A stretch of DNA of 32,275 nt. It comes from JBATTK01 sp049670505 (lineage in GTDB: Bacteria > Bacteroidota > Bacteroidia > Flavobacteriales > Flavobacteriaceae). Under the pieces are notes generated by a model, which worked only from the letters and a program-made list of their open reading frames with translations, was not told the DNA's origin and ran no database searches. A program made the translations under genes and the position numbers. Position 1 is the stretch's first letter; every line of letters begins with the position of its first letter. Below are positions 15,868-25,856 of the stretch, piece by piece. The DNA lies in contig JBATTK010000044.1 of the NCBI GenBank assembly GCA_049670505.1, forward strand, positions 1 to 32,275. The letters are read 5' to 3'.

Positions 15868-18800
15868 ATGAATCAAAAAATTAACTGTCATTGGTTAAAA
15901 CCCAAAAGAAATGTAAGTTGCCTTAAAAGTGGATTTTTCTCCATATTGATTTGCCTTGGAGTCCAATTGGCCATGGCAAGTCCTGAAACGAAATTCGAAG
16001 TAAACATAATCGTACAGTCCACCGTGACAGGTACTATTACCGATGCTTTGGGTGCTCCCTTACCTGGCGTGAACATCTTGGTCAAAGGAACCACAAACGG
16101 AACCCAAACCGATTTTGATGGTAACTACGCAATACAAGCCGGTGAAAATGCTACTTTGATTTTTAGCTATATCGGTTTTTCTACCCGGGAAATTCCTGTC
16201 AATGGGCAATCGGTTATCAATGTTGCACTTGAGGAAGATACAAGCCAGTTGGATGAGGTTGTAGTAACGGGTTATACCACACAATCCAAAGCAACAGTGA
16301 CCGGCGCCATGTCCCAAGTTGATGTGGAAGAAGCCTTGGCGGTACCGATACAAAATGCGGGACAAGCGCTACAGGGAAGGGCAGCGGGGGTTACTGTTGT
16401 AGGTGGAGGGCAACCTGGTAGTACACCCTTAATAAGGGTCAGGGGCTTAGGGACTACCAATAATAATGGTCCTTTAATAATCATTGATGGGGTTCAGACT
16501 ACCGACGGTAGTATTTTGAGCCAAATAAATCCTAATGATATTCAAGCTATCAACGTTCTAAAAGATGGTTCTGCGGCCATATATGGGGCAAGAGCTTCCA
16601 ACGGTGTGGTCATTGTTACCACAAAGCCGGGTACAAGGGATGAAAAACCAAGGTTAAGTTTTAATTCCTATATCGGTTTTCAAGAATTGGCAAAATCTCA
16701 AGATGTTCTCAATGCGCAACAACTAGGGGATGTACTGTTCGAAAGTTTTAACAACGATGGAGTCGTGCCCACCCATCCTCAGTACGGTGATGGCCCTTCA
16801 CCAGTAATTCCCGAATTTATCCGGGGAACCGATGCTCAGCCTTATGATGCAATAAACAATAAGATTACCAGAGCGGGTGATACCGATTGGTTGGATGAAA
16901 TATTTCAAACTGCCCTTATCCAAAATTATGACGTATCTATTCGTGGAGGTAATCAAAAAAGCAGGTATTTAATGTCGGTCGGATACCATAACGCAGAAGG
17001 TATACAGATACACACTGGTTTTGAACGTCTGGTTACAAGATTGAACGCGGAATACGATGTTACGGATAAAATACGTATCGGGGAGCATCTTAATGTAGGG
17101 TTTACGGATCAGTTGGAACAAAATCAGTTCGGTAACGCATTACGAATGCCTCCACTGGTCCCCGTGTTTGATGAAGGAGGTAATTTTGGTGGCGGAGGTC
17201 CGTCTACAGCTGCCGGGCTCAGTAACGTAAGTAATCCAGTCGCAGAATTGACTAGGGGTAGGGATAATTTTGATCGTAGATTACGGATTTTTGGCGATGT
17301 ATATACCGAAATCACGATTCTTGATGATTTTAAATTCAAATCTACCTATGGTTTTACCATTAATGATCGTTTGGATAACGATATTTCAAGGGCCAACCCA
17401 GAGGCACCAGAACCTAAAACCAATGCCTTGACTGAATTAAACAGTAGGGCAACTTCTTGGGTATGGAGTAATACACTAAGATGGGACAAAGTAATTGGAG
17501 ATCATAATTTTCAGATTTTAGGAGGGATAGAAGCGGTAAGCGATGAATTTAGGATCAACGAAACACGGGTTCAAAATTTTCTTTTGGAAGACACTGATTT
17601 CTTTGTCTTAGGAGCTGGTACGGGTACACCGTCAATTATTGATAGTCGTTTTGAAAACAGTACTTTATTTTCATACTTATTCAATCTAAATTACTCGTTT
17701 AAAGATCGTTATTTAGCATCTTTTTCATTAAGACGTGATAAGACCTCAAGGTTTTCTGATGGGAACAACACAGGAGTTTTTCCTTCTATTAGTCTAGGGT
17801 GGATCATTAGCGACGAAAACTTCTTTAAAGAGGATAGTGCCCTATCTTTCCTTAAATTAAGAGCGTCTTATGGTGAACTGGGCAATCAAGATGTTCCAGT
17901 GCCCAACCCTAATGTAAATATCCTTGAAGCACAACAAGAAATAGGTTTTTATCCTATAAATGGTGGATCTGTGGCAACAGGAGCCGTGCTATCTGCTTTA
18001 GGAACTCCAGATTTGCAATGGGAAACATCTCAACAGTTGAACGTTGGGGTAGATACTCGATTCTTTGATAATGCCCTTGGTTTTTCCTTGGATTATTTTA
18101 ATAATACTACTCAGGACATGATTATTCAAAGTCCTTTGCCTTCAACAGCTATTGACGCTTCCGCACCTTTCATAAATAGTGGGGAAGTAAATAACAAAGG
18201 GGTGGATATTACACTTAATTATACGAATGCTAATCAGGAATCTGCTCTTCAATGGGATGTTGGTATAAACTTTTCAGCCTATAAAAACGAACTTGTAAAG
18301 GTAAACGGTGACAATCCAAATGCATTTATTAATGGAAGTACGTTCCGATCAGGTGTAATTACAAGAAGTTCTAGCGGATTGCCCATTTCCTATTATTTTG
18401 GACGTGACGTAATCGGCATCTTTCAAAATGCCGCAGAAGTATCAGCCGCCCCCGACCAAGGTTTTGCCACCCCGGAAGATGGTGTGGGCAGGTTTCGGTA
18501 CCGGGATGTTGATAGCAACGGGGTCATTAATGATAACGACCGGGCAAATTTAGGTGACCCGCATCCTGATTTCACCTATGGCATAAATGCAAATTTCTCG
18601 TACAAGAATTTCTTTTTGACCCTGTTCCTTCAAGGTGTTCAGGGGAATGAAGTCTATAACTTCTCCAAGATTGAAAGTGACTTCCCTACCTTTCTTAACA
18701 GTAACCGTAGCACCCGCGTGCTAGATTCTTGGAGACCGGACAATCCCAACGCAATTTTACCCGCATTAAGTACCAGTATTAGAAATAACGAATCACAGCC

Positions 18801-19080
18801 AAATTCATATTTTGTTGAAGATGGATCGTATTTGCGGCTAAGGAATCTACAAATTGGGTATGATTTTGAAGCTTCATTCTTGGGCCTGTCCAGTGCAAGG
18901 TTATATATACAAGGAACAAATTTGTTTACGATTACAGATTATTTAGGGGCAGATCCTGAAATTGGTAATACAGCAGGAGATGAACCAAATTCACCTTCTG
19001 CAGATCTTACCATAGGTGTGGACAATGGTAACTTTCCACAGCCAAGATCCTATATTTTAGGCCTTAACGTAACTTTCTAA
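15868..19080 (+). CDS. SusC-like TonB-dependent outer-membrane receptor (complete)
   Basis: A 1070-residue protein from the ATG at 15868; a TTG two codons upstream is in frame but not needed. The signal segment lies at about residues 18-36 (FFSILICLGVQLAMA). The carboxypeptidase-regulatory-like domain follows at about 52-125 (VTGTITDALGAPLPGVNILV, LIFSYIGFS), then LDEVVVTGYTTQ and the plug (QGRAAGVTVV, IRVRGLGTTNN, INVLKDGSAAIYGARASNGV). A 22-strand-type barrel ends in the aromatic terminus LGLNVTF. Length and order are standard for SusC. With SusD, which starts 26 bp downstream, it would import an oligosaccharide across the outer membrane, driven by TonB. Apart from shared family motifs it differs clearly from the receptor at 1-809, so the two probably handle different ligands. 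Confidence 0.97.
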   Translation: MNQKINCHWLKPKRNVSCLKSGFFSILICLGVQLAMASPETKFEVNIIVQSTVTGTITDALGAPLPGVNILVKGTTNGTQTDFDGNYAIQAGENATLIFSYIGFSTREIPVNGQSVINVALEEDTSQLDEVVVTGYTTQSKATVTGAMSQVDVEEALAVPIQNAGQALQGRAAGVTVVGGGQPGSTPLIRVRGLGTTNNNGPLIIIDGVQTTDGSILSQINPNDIQAINVLKDGSAAIYGARASNGVVIVTTKPGTRDEKPRLSFNSYIGFQELAKSQDVLNAQQLGDVLFESFNNDGVVPTHPQYGDGPSPVIPEFIRGTDAQPYDAINNKITRAGDTDWLDEIFQTALIQNYDVSIRGGNQKSRYLMSVGYHNAEGIQIHTGFERLVTRLNAEYDVTDKIRIGEHLNVGFTDQLEQNQFGNALRMPPLVPVFDEGGNFGGGGPSTAAGLSNVSNPVAELTRGRDNFDRRLRIFGDVYTEITILDDFKFKSTYGFTINDRLDNDISRANPEAPEPKTNALTELNSRATSWVWSNTLRWDKVIGDHNFQILGGIEAVSDEFRINETRVQNFLLEDTDFFVLGAGTGTPSIIDSRFENSTLFSYLFNLNYSFKDRYLASFSLRRDKTSRFSDGNNTGVFPSISLGWIISDENFFKEDSALSFLKLRASYGELGNQDVPVPNPNVNILEAQQEIGFYPINGGSVATGAVLSALGTPDLQWETSQQLNVGVDTRFFDNALGFSLDYFNNTTQDMIIQSPLPSTAIDASAPFINSGEVNNKGVDITLNYTNANQESALQWDVGINFSAYKNELVKVNGDNPNAFINGSTFRSGVITRSSSGLPISYYFGRDVIGIFQNAAEVSAAPDQGFATPEDGVGRFRYRDVDSNGVINDNDRANLGDPHPDFTYGINANFSYKNFFLTLFLQGVQGNEVYNFSKIESDFPTFLNSNRSTRVLDSWRPDNPNAILPALSTSIRNNESQPNSYFVEDGSYLRLRNLQIGYDFEASFLGLSSARLYIQGTNLFTITDYLGADPEIGNTAGDEPNSPSADLTIGVDNGNFPQPRSYILGLNVTF

Positions 19081-19106
19081 TGATTGCAATTTAAAAATAT
19101 AATACG

Positions 19107-20774
19107 ATGAAAAAAATATTGATACTATTATTAGCCGGCCTCGTAATATACGCCTGCTCGAAGGATTTTACTCAAATCGCCCCTAAGGGCAGTCTCAATT
19201 CGGAAGCTTTGGCCAATGAGCAAGGAGTGGACTTGCTTTTAATTGGAGCATATTCCATGCTCGATGGGTTTAGATTTGGCCTCAACAATGACTTTTTGTC
19301 CAGTGGGGACAATTGGTGGTTCGATGTCGTTTCGGATGATGCCCATAAAGGAGCTACCAACGGGGACCAGAACGAACTTTACCTCTTGGAACACTATGAT
19401 TGGGCCACAAATAATCCTTATATCAGAGATGAATGGATAGGCCTGTTCGCTGGAGTAAACCGTGCTAACGCAGTAATCGAGCAGGCAACAGCTATAGCCG
19501 GTTCTGATTTAACAAGACAGGTCGCCGAAGCGAGATTTCTACGTGCACATTTTAATTTTGAGTTGCAACGAACGTTCCAAAATATTCCTTTTCTGACCGA
19601 AGAAGATCTGAGCGACCCGAACAAGCCAAATCCAGGCCCTATCTGGGATAAGATCGAAGAGGATTTTCAAGCAGGGATAGCCGACCTTCCCGATACCAAG
19701 GGTGATGTGGGTAGGGCAGACCAATGGGTCGCAAAAGCATATTTGGGCAAGGTATTTTTATACCAGGGTAAATTTGCCGAAGCAGCTACTATCTTTCAGG
19801 ATGTAATCAACAATGGGCCTTATGCGTTAAGTCCGAATTTCGTGGATAATTTTACGGTTGCTGGTGAAAATGGTCCGGAAGCTGTGTTCAGTATTCAGTT
19901 TTTAAATGATGGTGGTGATTCCTTCAATGGAAATCGTGGTGGAGCTTTAAATCATCCCGGTGGCGGACCTCTGGGTACCTGTTGTGGGTTTTATCAACCT
20001 TCCCAGGACTTGGTCAACTCCTTTCAGACAGATGGAGCGGGATTACCTTTATTGGATACGTGGAACCAAACCGATGTCACTAACGATCAGGGCATTGCAT
20101 CGGATGAACCCTTCACCGTTCATAGTGGACCCCTTGACATAAGACTTGATTATACCGTTGGCCGACGCGATATCGACTTTAATGGTTTTGGGCGTAACCC
20201 TGGATTTACTTGGGTAAGGGTGCAGGCGGCCGGAGGGCCGTATCTCGCCGCTAAGAACACGTATCGGGCCCAAGAACCGGATGCAAGATCTACGGGAGGT
20301 CCCTGGGGACAAGACCGTTCGGGAATCAATTATAATATCATCAGATATGCCGATGTATTGTTGATGGCCGCCGAAGCCTTGGTGGAAACCGGAGACCTTA
20401 CGACTGCACTTGACTACGTAAATCAGGTCAGGAACCGCGCCAAAAATTCTACTCCGGTACCTTCTGTAGAAGGTGTGCCACCCACAAATTATCAAGTAGA
20501 ACCCTATGCTGCTTTTCCAGATGCCGATTTCGCAAAGAAAGCGGTACGTTTTGAGCGTAGACTGGAATTGGCCATGGAAGGACATCGCTATTTTGATTTA
20601 GTGCGATGGGGTGTTTTGGAAGAAACTATAAACACCTATTTTCCCAATGAAGAGCGTACCATTCCCGGAATAGATTTGGGTATACAGGCGCAACCAAAGC
20701 ATAACGTTTTCCCCATTCCCTTGGAGGCTATTGACTTGAGCAATGGTGTATTGATACAAAATCCGGAATGGTAG
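19107..20774 (+). CDS. SusD/RagB-family glycan-binding outer-membrane lipoprotein
   Basis: A 555-residue lipoprotein with a signal (MKKILILLLAGLVIYAC) whose lipobox Cys is residue 17. Typical SusD features follow: the N-terminal SLNSEALANEQGVDLLLIGAY, the TPR-like helices (AEARFLRAHFNFELQRTF), and the C-terminal hallmarks INYNIIRYADVLLMAAEALV and FERRLELAMEGHRYFDLVRWG. SusD caps the SusC barrel at the cell surface and binds the incoming glycan. It directly follows its susC partner (26 bp). Residues that contact glycan are not conserved enough to predict ligand. Confidence 0.97.
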   Translation: MKKILILLLAGLVIYACSKDFTQIAPKGSLNSEALANEQGVDLLLIGAYSMLDGFRFGLNNDFLSSGDNWWFDVVSDDAHKGATNGDQNELYLLEHYDWATNNPYIRDEWIGLFAGVNRANAVIEQATAIAGSDLTRQVAEARFLRAHFNFELQRTFQNIPFLTEEDLSDPNKPNPGPIWDKIEEDFQAGIADLPDTKGDVGRADQWVAKAYLGKVFLYQGKFAEAATIFQDVINNGPYALSPNFVDNFTVAGENGPEAVFSIQFLNDGGDSFNGNRGGALNHPGGGPLGTCCGFYQPSQDLVNSFQTDGAGLPLLDTWNQTDVTNDQGIASDEPFTVHSGPLDIRLDYTVGRRDIDFNGFGRNPGFTWVRVQAAGGPYLAAKNTYRAQEPDARSTGGPWGQDRSGINYNIIRYADVLLMAAEALVETGDLTTALDYVNQVRNRAKNSTPVPSVEGVPPTNYQVEPYAAFPDADFAKKAVRFERRLELAMEGHRYFDLVRWGVLEETINTYFPNEERTIPGIDLGIQAQPKHNVFPIPLEAIDLSNGVLIQNPEW

Positions 20775-20808
20775 TAAACACCATAAAAGAATGAACCTTA
20801 TACTTGAC

Positions 20809-20851
20809 CAGAGGGTGACCAATAGAGGATTGCCCTCTGATCTATAGGGCA
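20809..20851 (+). other. Possible alternative RNA hairpins after susD
   Basis: CAGAGGG (20809-20815) can pair with CCCTCTG (20833-20839), while TGCCCT (20831-20836) can instead pair with AGGGCA (20846-20851). The two foldings exclude each other. No T-run follows. They could stabilise the susCD message end or attenuate read-through; evidence is structural only. Confidence 0.3.
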
Positions 20852-20872
20852 ACACATAAAAGAACCATTAGG

Positions 20873-20880
20873 TATCTTTG
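20873..20880 (+). promoter_or_regulatory. Possible -7 element upstream of the Gfo/Idh/MocA gene
   Basis: TATCTTTG matches TAnnTTTG and lies 60 nt before the ATG at 20940, but no TTG stands at the proper distance upstream. It may allow some expression independent of susCD. Confidence 0.25.
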
Positions 20881-20939
20881 GTCATACTACAATGAACAGT
20901 CCTATAACAGCAAACTTTTAAATCAAAAATTCACCAATA

Positions 20940-22349
20940 ATGAGAAACCCTAAATCCCACCAAAGACGTTCCTTTATAAAAAAAATGTCGGGTACTGCCT
21001 TACTAGCAGGTACCGCACCAGGGTTGATGTTAGGAAAATCTCCGCGACGGACTTATCAAGTTCTTCAGGCACCTAAAAAAACCTATGCGGCCAATGATCA
21101 TATTCAGATCGCCACAATAGGTATGGGTATTCAGGGGTTTAATGACACCCGATCGGCATTGGCAGTACCGGGCGTGAAATTGGTAGCGGCCTGTGATTTA
21201 TACGATGGACGGCAAAAAAACACGAAAGAAGTTTTTGGAAAGGATATACTTACCACCAATGATTACAAGAAAATATTGGATAGGCATGACGTTGATGCCG
21301 TCATAATAACAACACCGGACCATTGGCATGACCGGATATCCATGGATGCCATGGACAAGGGAAAGGCGGTTTATTGTGAAAAACCCATGGTTCATAATAT
21401 CGAGGAGGGTAGGGCCGTTATCGAAAATCAACGGAAAAACAAAAAGGTGTTTCAAGTTGGCAGTCAAAGAGTAAGCTCCCTGACTTATCTGAAAGCCAAG
21501 GAATTGTATGAACAAGGGGCCATAGGACAACTGATATTGGTAGAAACCTGGAACGATCGCCAATCAAACCTTGGGGCGTGGAACTACTCCATTCCCTTGG
21601 ATGCTTCGGAAAAAACAATTGACTGGAAACGATTTTTGGGGGATGCCCCGGTTGTTGATTTTGATCCGATCCGATTTTTTAGATGGCGTAACTTTCAAGA
21701 TTATGGAACCGGAGTGGCCGGAGACCTTTTTGTACATCTGTTCTCCGGTATTCACTATATAACGGGATCTTCCGGGCCAAACAAAATCTATACTACGGGA
21801 GGGCTCCGCTATTGGAAAGACGGTAGGGATGTCCCCGATGTGATGATTGGTTGTTATGATTATCCCGAAACGGAAAATCATCCTGCGTTCAATATACAAG
21901 TTCGCGTCAATTTTGTTGACGGCGGTGGCGGCGGTGGGAGAATCCGATTGGTGGGTTCGGAGGGCGTAATGTCCGTTGGTGATACTTCGGTAAGGGTAAC
22001 CAAGAGCAAAATTGGGGGCCGACCAGGATATGATGGTTGGGATTCCTTCGATACGTTCGACAAAGCCAATCGAAATGAATTTGAAAAATGGTATAAGAAC
22101 AAGTATCCATCACCACCCCCCTCGGTAAAGGAAAAAGGAGAACTGGAGTTTAGGGTTGGTGATGGATACAGCGATCACGTAAATCATTTCGAAAATTTCT
22201 TCCATTCCATACGGACAGGAAGTACAGTAACAGAAGATGCTGTTTTTGGTTTCCGGGCGGCAGCGGCGGCACTGGGTGCCAATAAGAGTTATTTTGAACA
22301 AAAAATTATCCACTGGGATCCAGAAGCAATGAAATTTGCTCGGAAGTAG
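20940..22349 (+). CDS. Exported Gfo/Idh/MocA-family NAD(P)-dependent sugar oxidoreductase
   Basis: A 469-residue protein. The N-terminus carries a twin-arginine signal (RRSFIKKMSG at 9-18, then a hydrophobic stretch), meaning export of a folded, cofactor-loaded enzyme. The Rossmann domain has GMGIQG (61-66), ACDLYDG and VDAVIITTPDHWHD, and the family catalytic-lysine motif CEKPM (146-150). A C-terminal alpha/beta substrate domain follows. Such exported family members often act on glycosides by oxidising C3, with tightly bound NAD; GH109 enzymes share this fold. Located 165 bp after susD and before the VCBS/DUF1080 pair, it is a good candidate for making 3-keto-glycosides that DUF1080 proteins then cleave. 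The family is certain; the C3-dehydrogenase role is inferred from neighbours. Confidence 0.92.
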   Translation: MRNPKSHQRRSFIKKMSGTALLAGTAPGLMLGKSPRRTYQVLQAPKKTYAANDHIQIATIGMGIQGFNDTRSALAVPGVKLVAACDLYDGRQKNTKEVFGKDILTTNDYKKILDRHDVDAVIITTPDHWHDRISMDAMDKGKAVYCEKPMVHNIEEGRAVIENQRKNKKVFQVGSQRVSSLTYLKAKELYEQGAIGQLILVETWNDRQSNLGAWNYSIPLDASEKTIDWKRFLGDAPVVDFDPIRFFRWRNFQDYGTGVAGDLFVHLFSGIHYITGSSGPNKIYTTGGLRYWKDGRDVPDVMIGCYDYPETENHPAFNIQVRVNFVDGGGGGGRIRLVGSEGVMSVGDTSVRVTKSKIGGRPGYDGWDSFDTFDKANRNEFEKWYKNKYPSPPPSVKEKGELEFRVGDGYSDHVNHFENFFHSIRTGSTVTEDAVFGFRAAAAALGANKSYFEQKIIHWDPEAMKFARK

Positions 22350-22436
22350 AAAATCCGGACGGATTCATATGTGTATTATTAGTACCCAAAATATTCGATT
22401 TTATGTAATGAGTGTAAGCTATACCTTTTTTGAAAA

Positions 22437-25400
22437 ATGATTTGCTCCCATGGAAATATATGGCCTTTTTTGGCAGTATTCATGCTCTTGACAGGCTGTG
22501 CCGAACAAGACCCGTCGACAGATGGGAAGAGGTTTAGGCTGTTGGGAAGCGAATCTTCGGGCATCGAGTTTGTGAATCAACTCACCGAAAGTGATAGCTT
22601 AAATTACTTTACCTACCAATACATGTATATGGGTGGCGGAGTTGCAGTAGGAGACCTGAACAACGATGGATTATCGGATGTTTTTTTTACTGGAAATATG
22701 GTGGCCAATAAGCTCTACCTGAACAAAGGGAACCTTAAATTTGAAGATGTCTCCGTAGCAGCCGGGGTCAAAGGGGATTCTAGATGGTATACGGGGGTAA
22801 GCTTTGTGGATATTGATGCGGACGGGTATCTAGACATATATCTTAGTGTATCTGGAAAAAGCGGCGACAAAAGAAATCAGTTGTTCCTTAACAACGGAGA
22901 TTTGACCTTCACGGAAAAGGCCTCGGAATTTGGTATAAATGATAATGGTCAATCCATTCAATCTTCCTTCTTTGATTATGACCATGATGGGGACTTGGAT
23001 CTTTTTGTAATCAATTATCCTATTACAGATTTTAAAACCCCGAATACCATCTATAGAATGATGATGAACGATGCCAGCGAAGAAAAAAGCGATCGTTTTT
23101 ATAGAAACGACGGTAATGGACATTTTACTGATGTGACCAAGGAAGCTGGATTACTGAATTTTGGGCTCTCGGTAAGTAGTAGTATCGGGGACTTTAATCA
23201 GGATGGGTGGGATGATATCTATGTCTCCAATGACTTCAGCACCCCTGATTACCTATATATAAACAATGGAGACGGGACCTTTACGGATAGATTGAAAGAA
23301 ACGACCAAACAGACTTCATTTTATGGTATGGGTACCGATGCCGAGGATTTTAATAATGATGGTTTGCTCGATCTGTTTCAAGTAGACATGGCGTCCGAAG
23401 ATAATCGACGATCAAAGGCCAATATGGCAAGTATGGATATTGGCTTGTTTTGGAGTACGGTAAACAATGGTTTTCACTATCAATACATGTACAATAGCTT
23501 TCAATTGAATCAAGGTTTGAACGAAGATGGATTACCCGTTTTCAGCAATATTAATTGGATGTCCGGTGTGGCCGCCACAGATTGGAGTTGGGCGCCACTT
23601 GCAGCTGATTTCGACAATGATGGTTGGAAAGACCTTTTTATAACCAATGGCACACGTCGTGAAATTAACAATAAAGATTATTTCAAGAGACTTGAAAAAA
23701 ATAAGACAAAAGCTGAAGTTGGCTCGTTGGTGGAACAAGTGGAGAATATGCCCTCGGAGAAAATTGACAATTATATTTTTAGAAACAAGGACGGATCGGG
23801 TTTTGAAAAAACCAATGTAGAATGGGGTCTTTCCTTTGAGGGATTTTCGAACGGTACAGCCTACGGTGATCTGGATAACGACGGTGATTTGGATCTGGTC
23901 ATTAACAATATCGACGACAAAAGCGTAATTTTTGAAAACCGCACTTCCCAGTTGGGGGAAGCACATTATTTGAAGGTGGTTTTAAAGACAAATGAACCAA
24001 ATCTTCATGGGATTGGTGCAAAAGTATCAGTGGTTATCGGGAAAAATCGGCAATACCTTCATTTAAACCCCAGCAAGGGTTTCCAATCCTATGTAGAACC
24101 GGTATTGCATTTTGGTTTAGGCGAAAAAGATGCGATCGATTCTTTAATTGTTGACTGGACAGATGGAACGAGGGAAGTGATGTTGGGTTTGGCCTCCAAT
24201 CAAACAATTGCCTTCAAGAAGGGAAAGCATGGATTGTCCAAAAGAAATGAAACGGTGTGCCCACCAATGTTTTCCTCCGCCAACAAGCTACTTGATTCGG
24301 AATTCTGGCATAGCGAAAACAATTATAACGACTTTGTCGATCAAATCCTGCTCCCCCATAAACTTTCAAATTTAGGCCCTGCACTGGCCACAGGTGATGT
24401 AAACGGGGATCTACTGGAAGATATCTATGTGGGCAACGGTGCGGGTTTTTCAGGCGCGCTGTACCTACAACAGCCTGATGGTCGGTTCTCGATGGCCAAC
24501 GGACCTTGGGAAAAAGATGCCGCCTATGAAGATATAGGTGCCGTGTTTTTTGACGCGAATAATGATGGTCATCGCGATTTGTATGTCGTAAGTGGCGGAA
24601 ATGATTTCCGGAAGGATGAAATGTATCAGGACAGGCTTTATTTAAACCGAGACGGGAACTTCGTCAAATCAAATGGTTTCATCCCCAAAATAACCGGAAG
24701 CGGGTCAAGGGTAATTCCTCGGGACATGGATAATGATGGAGATATTGACCTATTCGTTGGAGGAAGGTTATCTCCGCAAAATTATCCCCATCCGGGTAGA
24801 AGTTATTTATTGGTAAATCAAACGGCTCAGGGCAGGTTTATGTTTGAGGACCAAACGGAGGAATTGGCACCTGGACTTTCAAAAATTGGTATGGTGACCG
24901 ATGCCCTATGGATTGATTTCGATGAGAATGGAACAACAGATCTTGTGGTAGTCGGTGAATGGATGCCACTGACCATCTATAGTCAGGAAAATGGGCAGTT
25001 CAAAAATGCAACGGCGCTCTTGGGGTTTGAAAATACGACAGGTTGGTGGTTTAGTATCGACAGTGGTGATTTTGATCGTGATGGCGATGCGGATATTATC
25101 GTAGGTAACTTGGGAACCAATTATAAATATCAGGCAAGTGCAGCGGAAACCTTCGATATTTTTGCCAATGATTTTGACGAAAATGGAACTACGGACCTGG
25201 TTTTAGGCTACCACGATTCGGGAGTACAGTACCCGGTACGTGGGCGGCAATGCTCATCCCAACAGATTCCGGCAATTCAATTAAAATTCAAGGATTATGG
25301 TTCTTTTGCAAACGCCACCATCAAAGATATCTATGGTAAGGAAAACCTTGAAGCGTCCTTGCACTATGAGGTAGCTTCATTTGCGAGCATTTATATGGAA

Positions 25401-25856
25401 AATCAAGGAAAGGGCAAATTTAGGCAAACGGAACTCCCGTTTATGGCACAGATTTCTCCAGTTAATGAGATGGTTCTTGAAGATTTCAATGATGACGGTG
25501 ACCTAGATGTGCTTCTAGGCGGGAACCTCTACGCCTCAGAGGTAGAAACACCTCGCAACGACGCAGGTATAGGTATAATACTGCTGGGGGATGGACAAGG
25601 GGCGTTCGATCCGTTGCCGTACACATCCAGTGGTATAAACATGTCGTATGACGTAAAGGCCCTCGGACGAATTGGAGATGCTGAAAAAACTCGAATAATC
25701 GTTGCCAACAATCAAGGACCTCTTCAGTTCTTCACAACAGCAAAGGCAACCAAATCCAAATTGCACGCTGATGGTATAGATTATCGAAAACAAATCCCAC
25801 TTCATCAAGAAGCGGATACTGGTATCTCAGGTTTAAAAAGCAAAAGGCCGGAATGA
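22437..25856 (+). CDS. Large VCBS/FG-GAP repeat lipoprotein with UnbV/ASPIC domain
   Basis: A 1139-residue lipoprotein (signal ending LLTGC, Cys21). About a dozen FG-GAP/VCBS calcium-loop repeats are visible, each with a D-x-[DN]-x-DG-x-x-D core: GDLNNDGLSDVFF, DIDADGYLDIYL, DYDHDGDLDLFV, DFNQDGWDDIYV, DFDNDGWKDLFI, DLDNDGDLDLVI, DMDNDGDIDLFV and DFNDDGDLDVLL. Around residues 510-597 lies an UnbV/ASPIC domain (HGIGAKVSVVIG, LHFGLGEKDAIDSLIVDWTDG) between two propeller blocks. It is likely surface- or periplasm-facing and Ca2+-binding. No catalytic residues are recognisable. Its stop overlaps the next start in an ATGA, so its amount is coupled to the DUF1080 protein, which suggests that they work together. 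Family members are very common in Bacteroidota PULs; function is unproven. Confidence 0.9.
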   Translation: MICSHGNIWPFLAVFMLLTGCAEQDPSTDGKRFRLLGSESSGIEFVNQLTESDSLNYFTYQYMYMGGGVAVGDLNNDGLSDVFFTGNMVANKLYLNKGNLKFEDVSVAAGVKGDSRWYTGVSFVDIDADGYLDIYLSVSGKSGDKRNQLFLNNGDLTFTEKASEFGINDNGQSIQSSFFDYDHDGDLDLFVINYPITDFKTPNTIYRMMMNDASEEKSDRFYRNDGNGHFTDVTKEAGLLNFGLSVSSSIGDFNQDGWDDIYVSNDFSTPDYLYINNGDGTFTDRLKETTKQTSFYGMGTDAEDFNNDGLLDLFQVDMASEDNRRSKANMASMDIGLFWSTVNNGFHYQYMYNSFQLNQGLNEDGLPVFSNINWMSGVAATDWSWAPLAADFDNDGWKDLFITNGTRREINNKDYFKRLEKNKTKAEVGSLVEQVENMPSEKIDNYIFRNKDGSGFEKTNVEWGLSFEGFSNGTAYGDLDNDGDLDLVINNIDDKSVIFENRTSQLGEAHYLKVVLKTNEPNLHGIGAKVSVVIGKNRQYLHLNPSKGFQSYVEPVLHFGLGEKDAIDSLIVDWTDGTREVMLGLASNQTIAFKKGKHGLSKRNETVCPPMFSSANKLLDSEFWHSENNYNDFVDQILLPHKLSNLGPALATGDVNGDLLEDIYVGNGAGFSGALYLQQPDGRFSMANGPWEKDAAYEDIGAVFFDANNDGHRDLYVVSGGNDFRKDEMYQDRLYLNRDGNFVKSNGFIPKITGSGSRVIPRDMDNDGDIDLFVGGRLSPQNYPHPGRSYLLVNQTAQGRFMFEDQTEELAPGLSKIGMVTDALWIDFDENGTTDLVVVGEWMPLTIYSQENGQFKNATALLGFENTTGWWFSIDSGDFDRDGDADIIVGNLGTNYKYQASAAETFDIFANDFDENGTTDLVLGYHDSGVQYPVRGRQCSSQQIPAIQLKFKDYGSFANATIKDIYGKENLEASLHYEVASFASIYMENQGKGKFRQTELPFMAQISPVNEMVLEDFNDDGDLDVLLGGNLYASEVETPRNDAGIGIILLGDGQGAFDPLPYTSSGINMSYDVKALGRIGDAEKTRIIVANNQGPLQFFTTAKATKSKLHADGIDYRKQIPLHQEADTGISGLKSKRPE

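Noticed and set aside
20049..20585. 178-codon open frame on the minus strand
   Set aside because: Fully antisense to the well-supported SusD gene; composition is that of a shadow frame.
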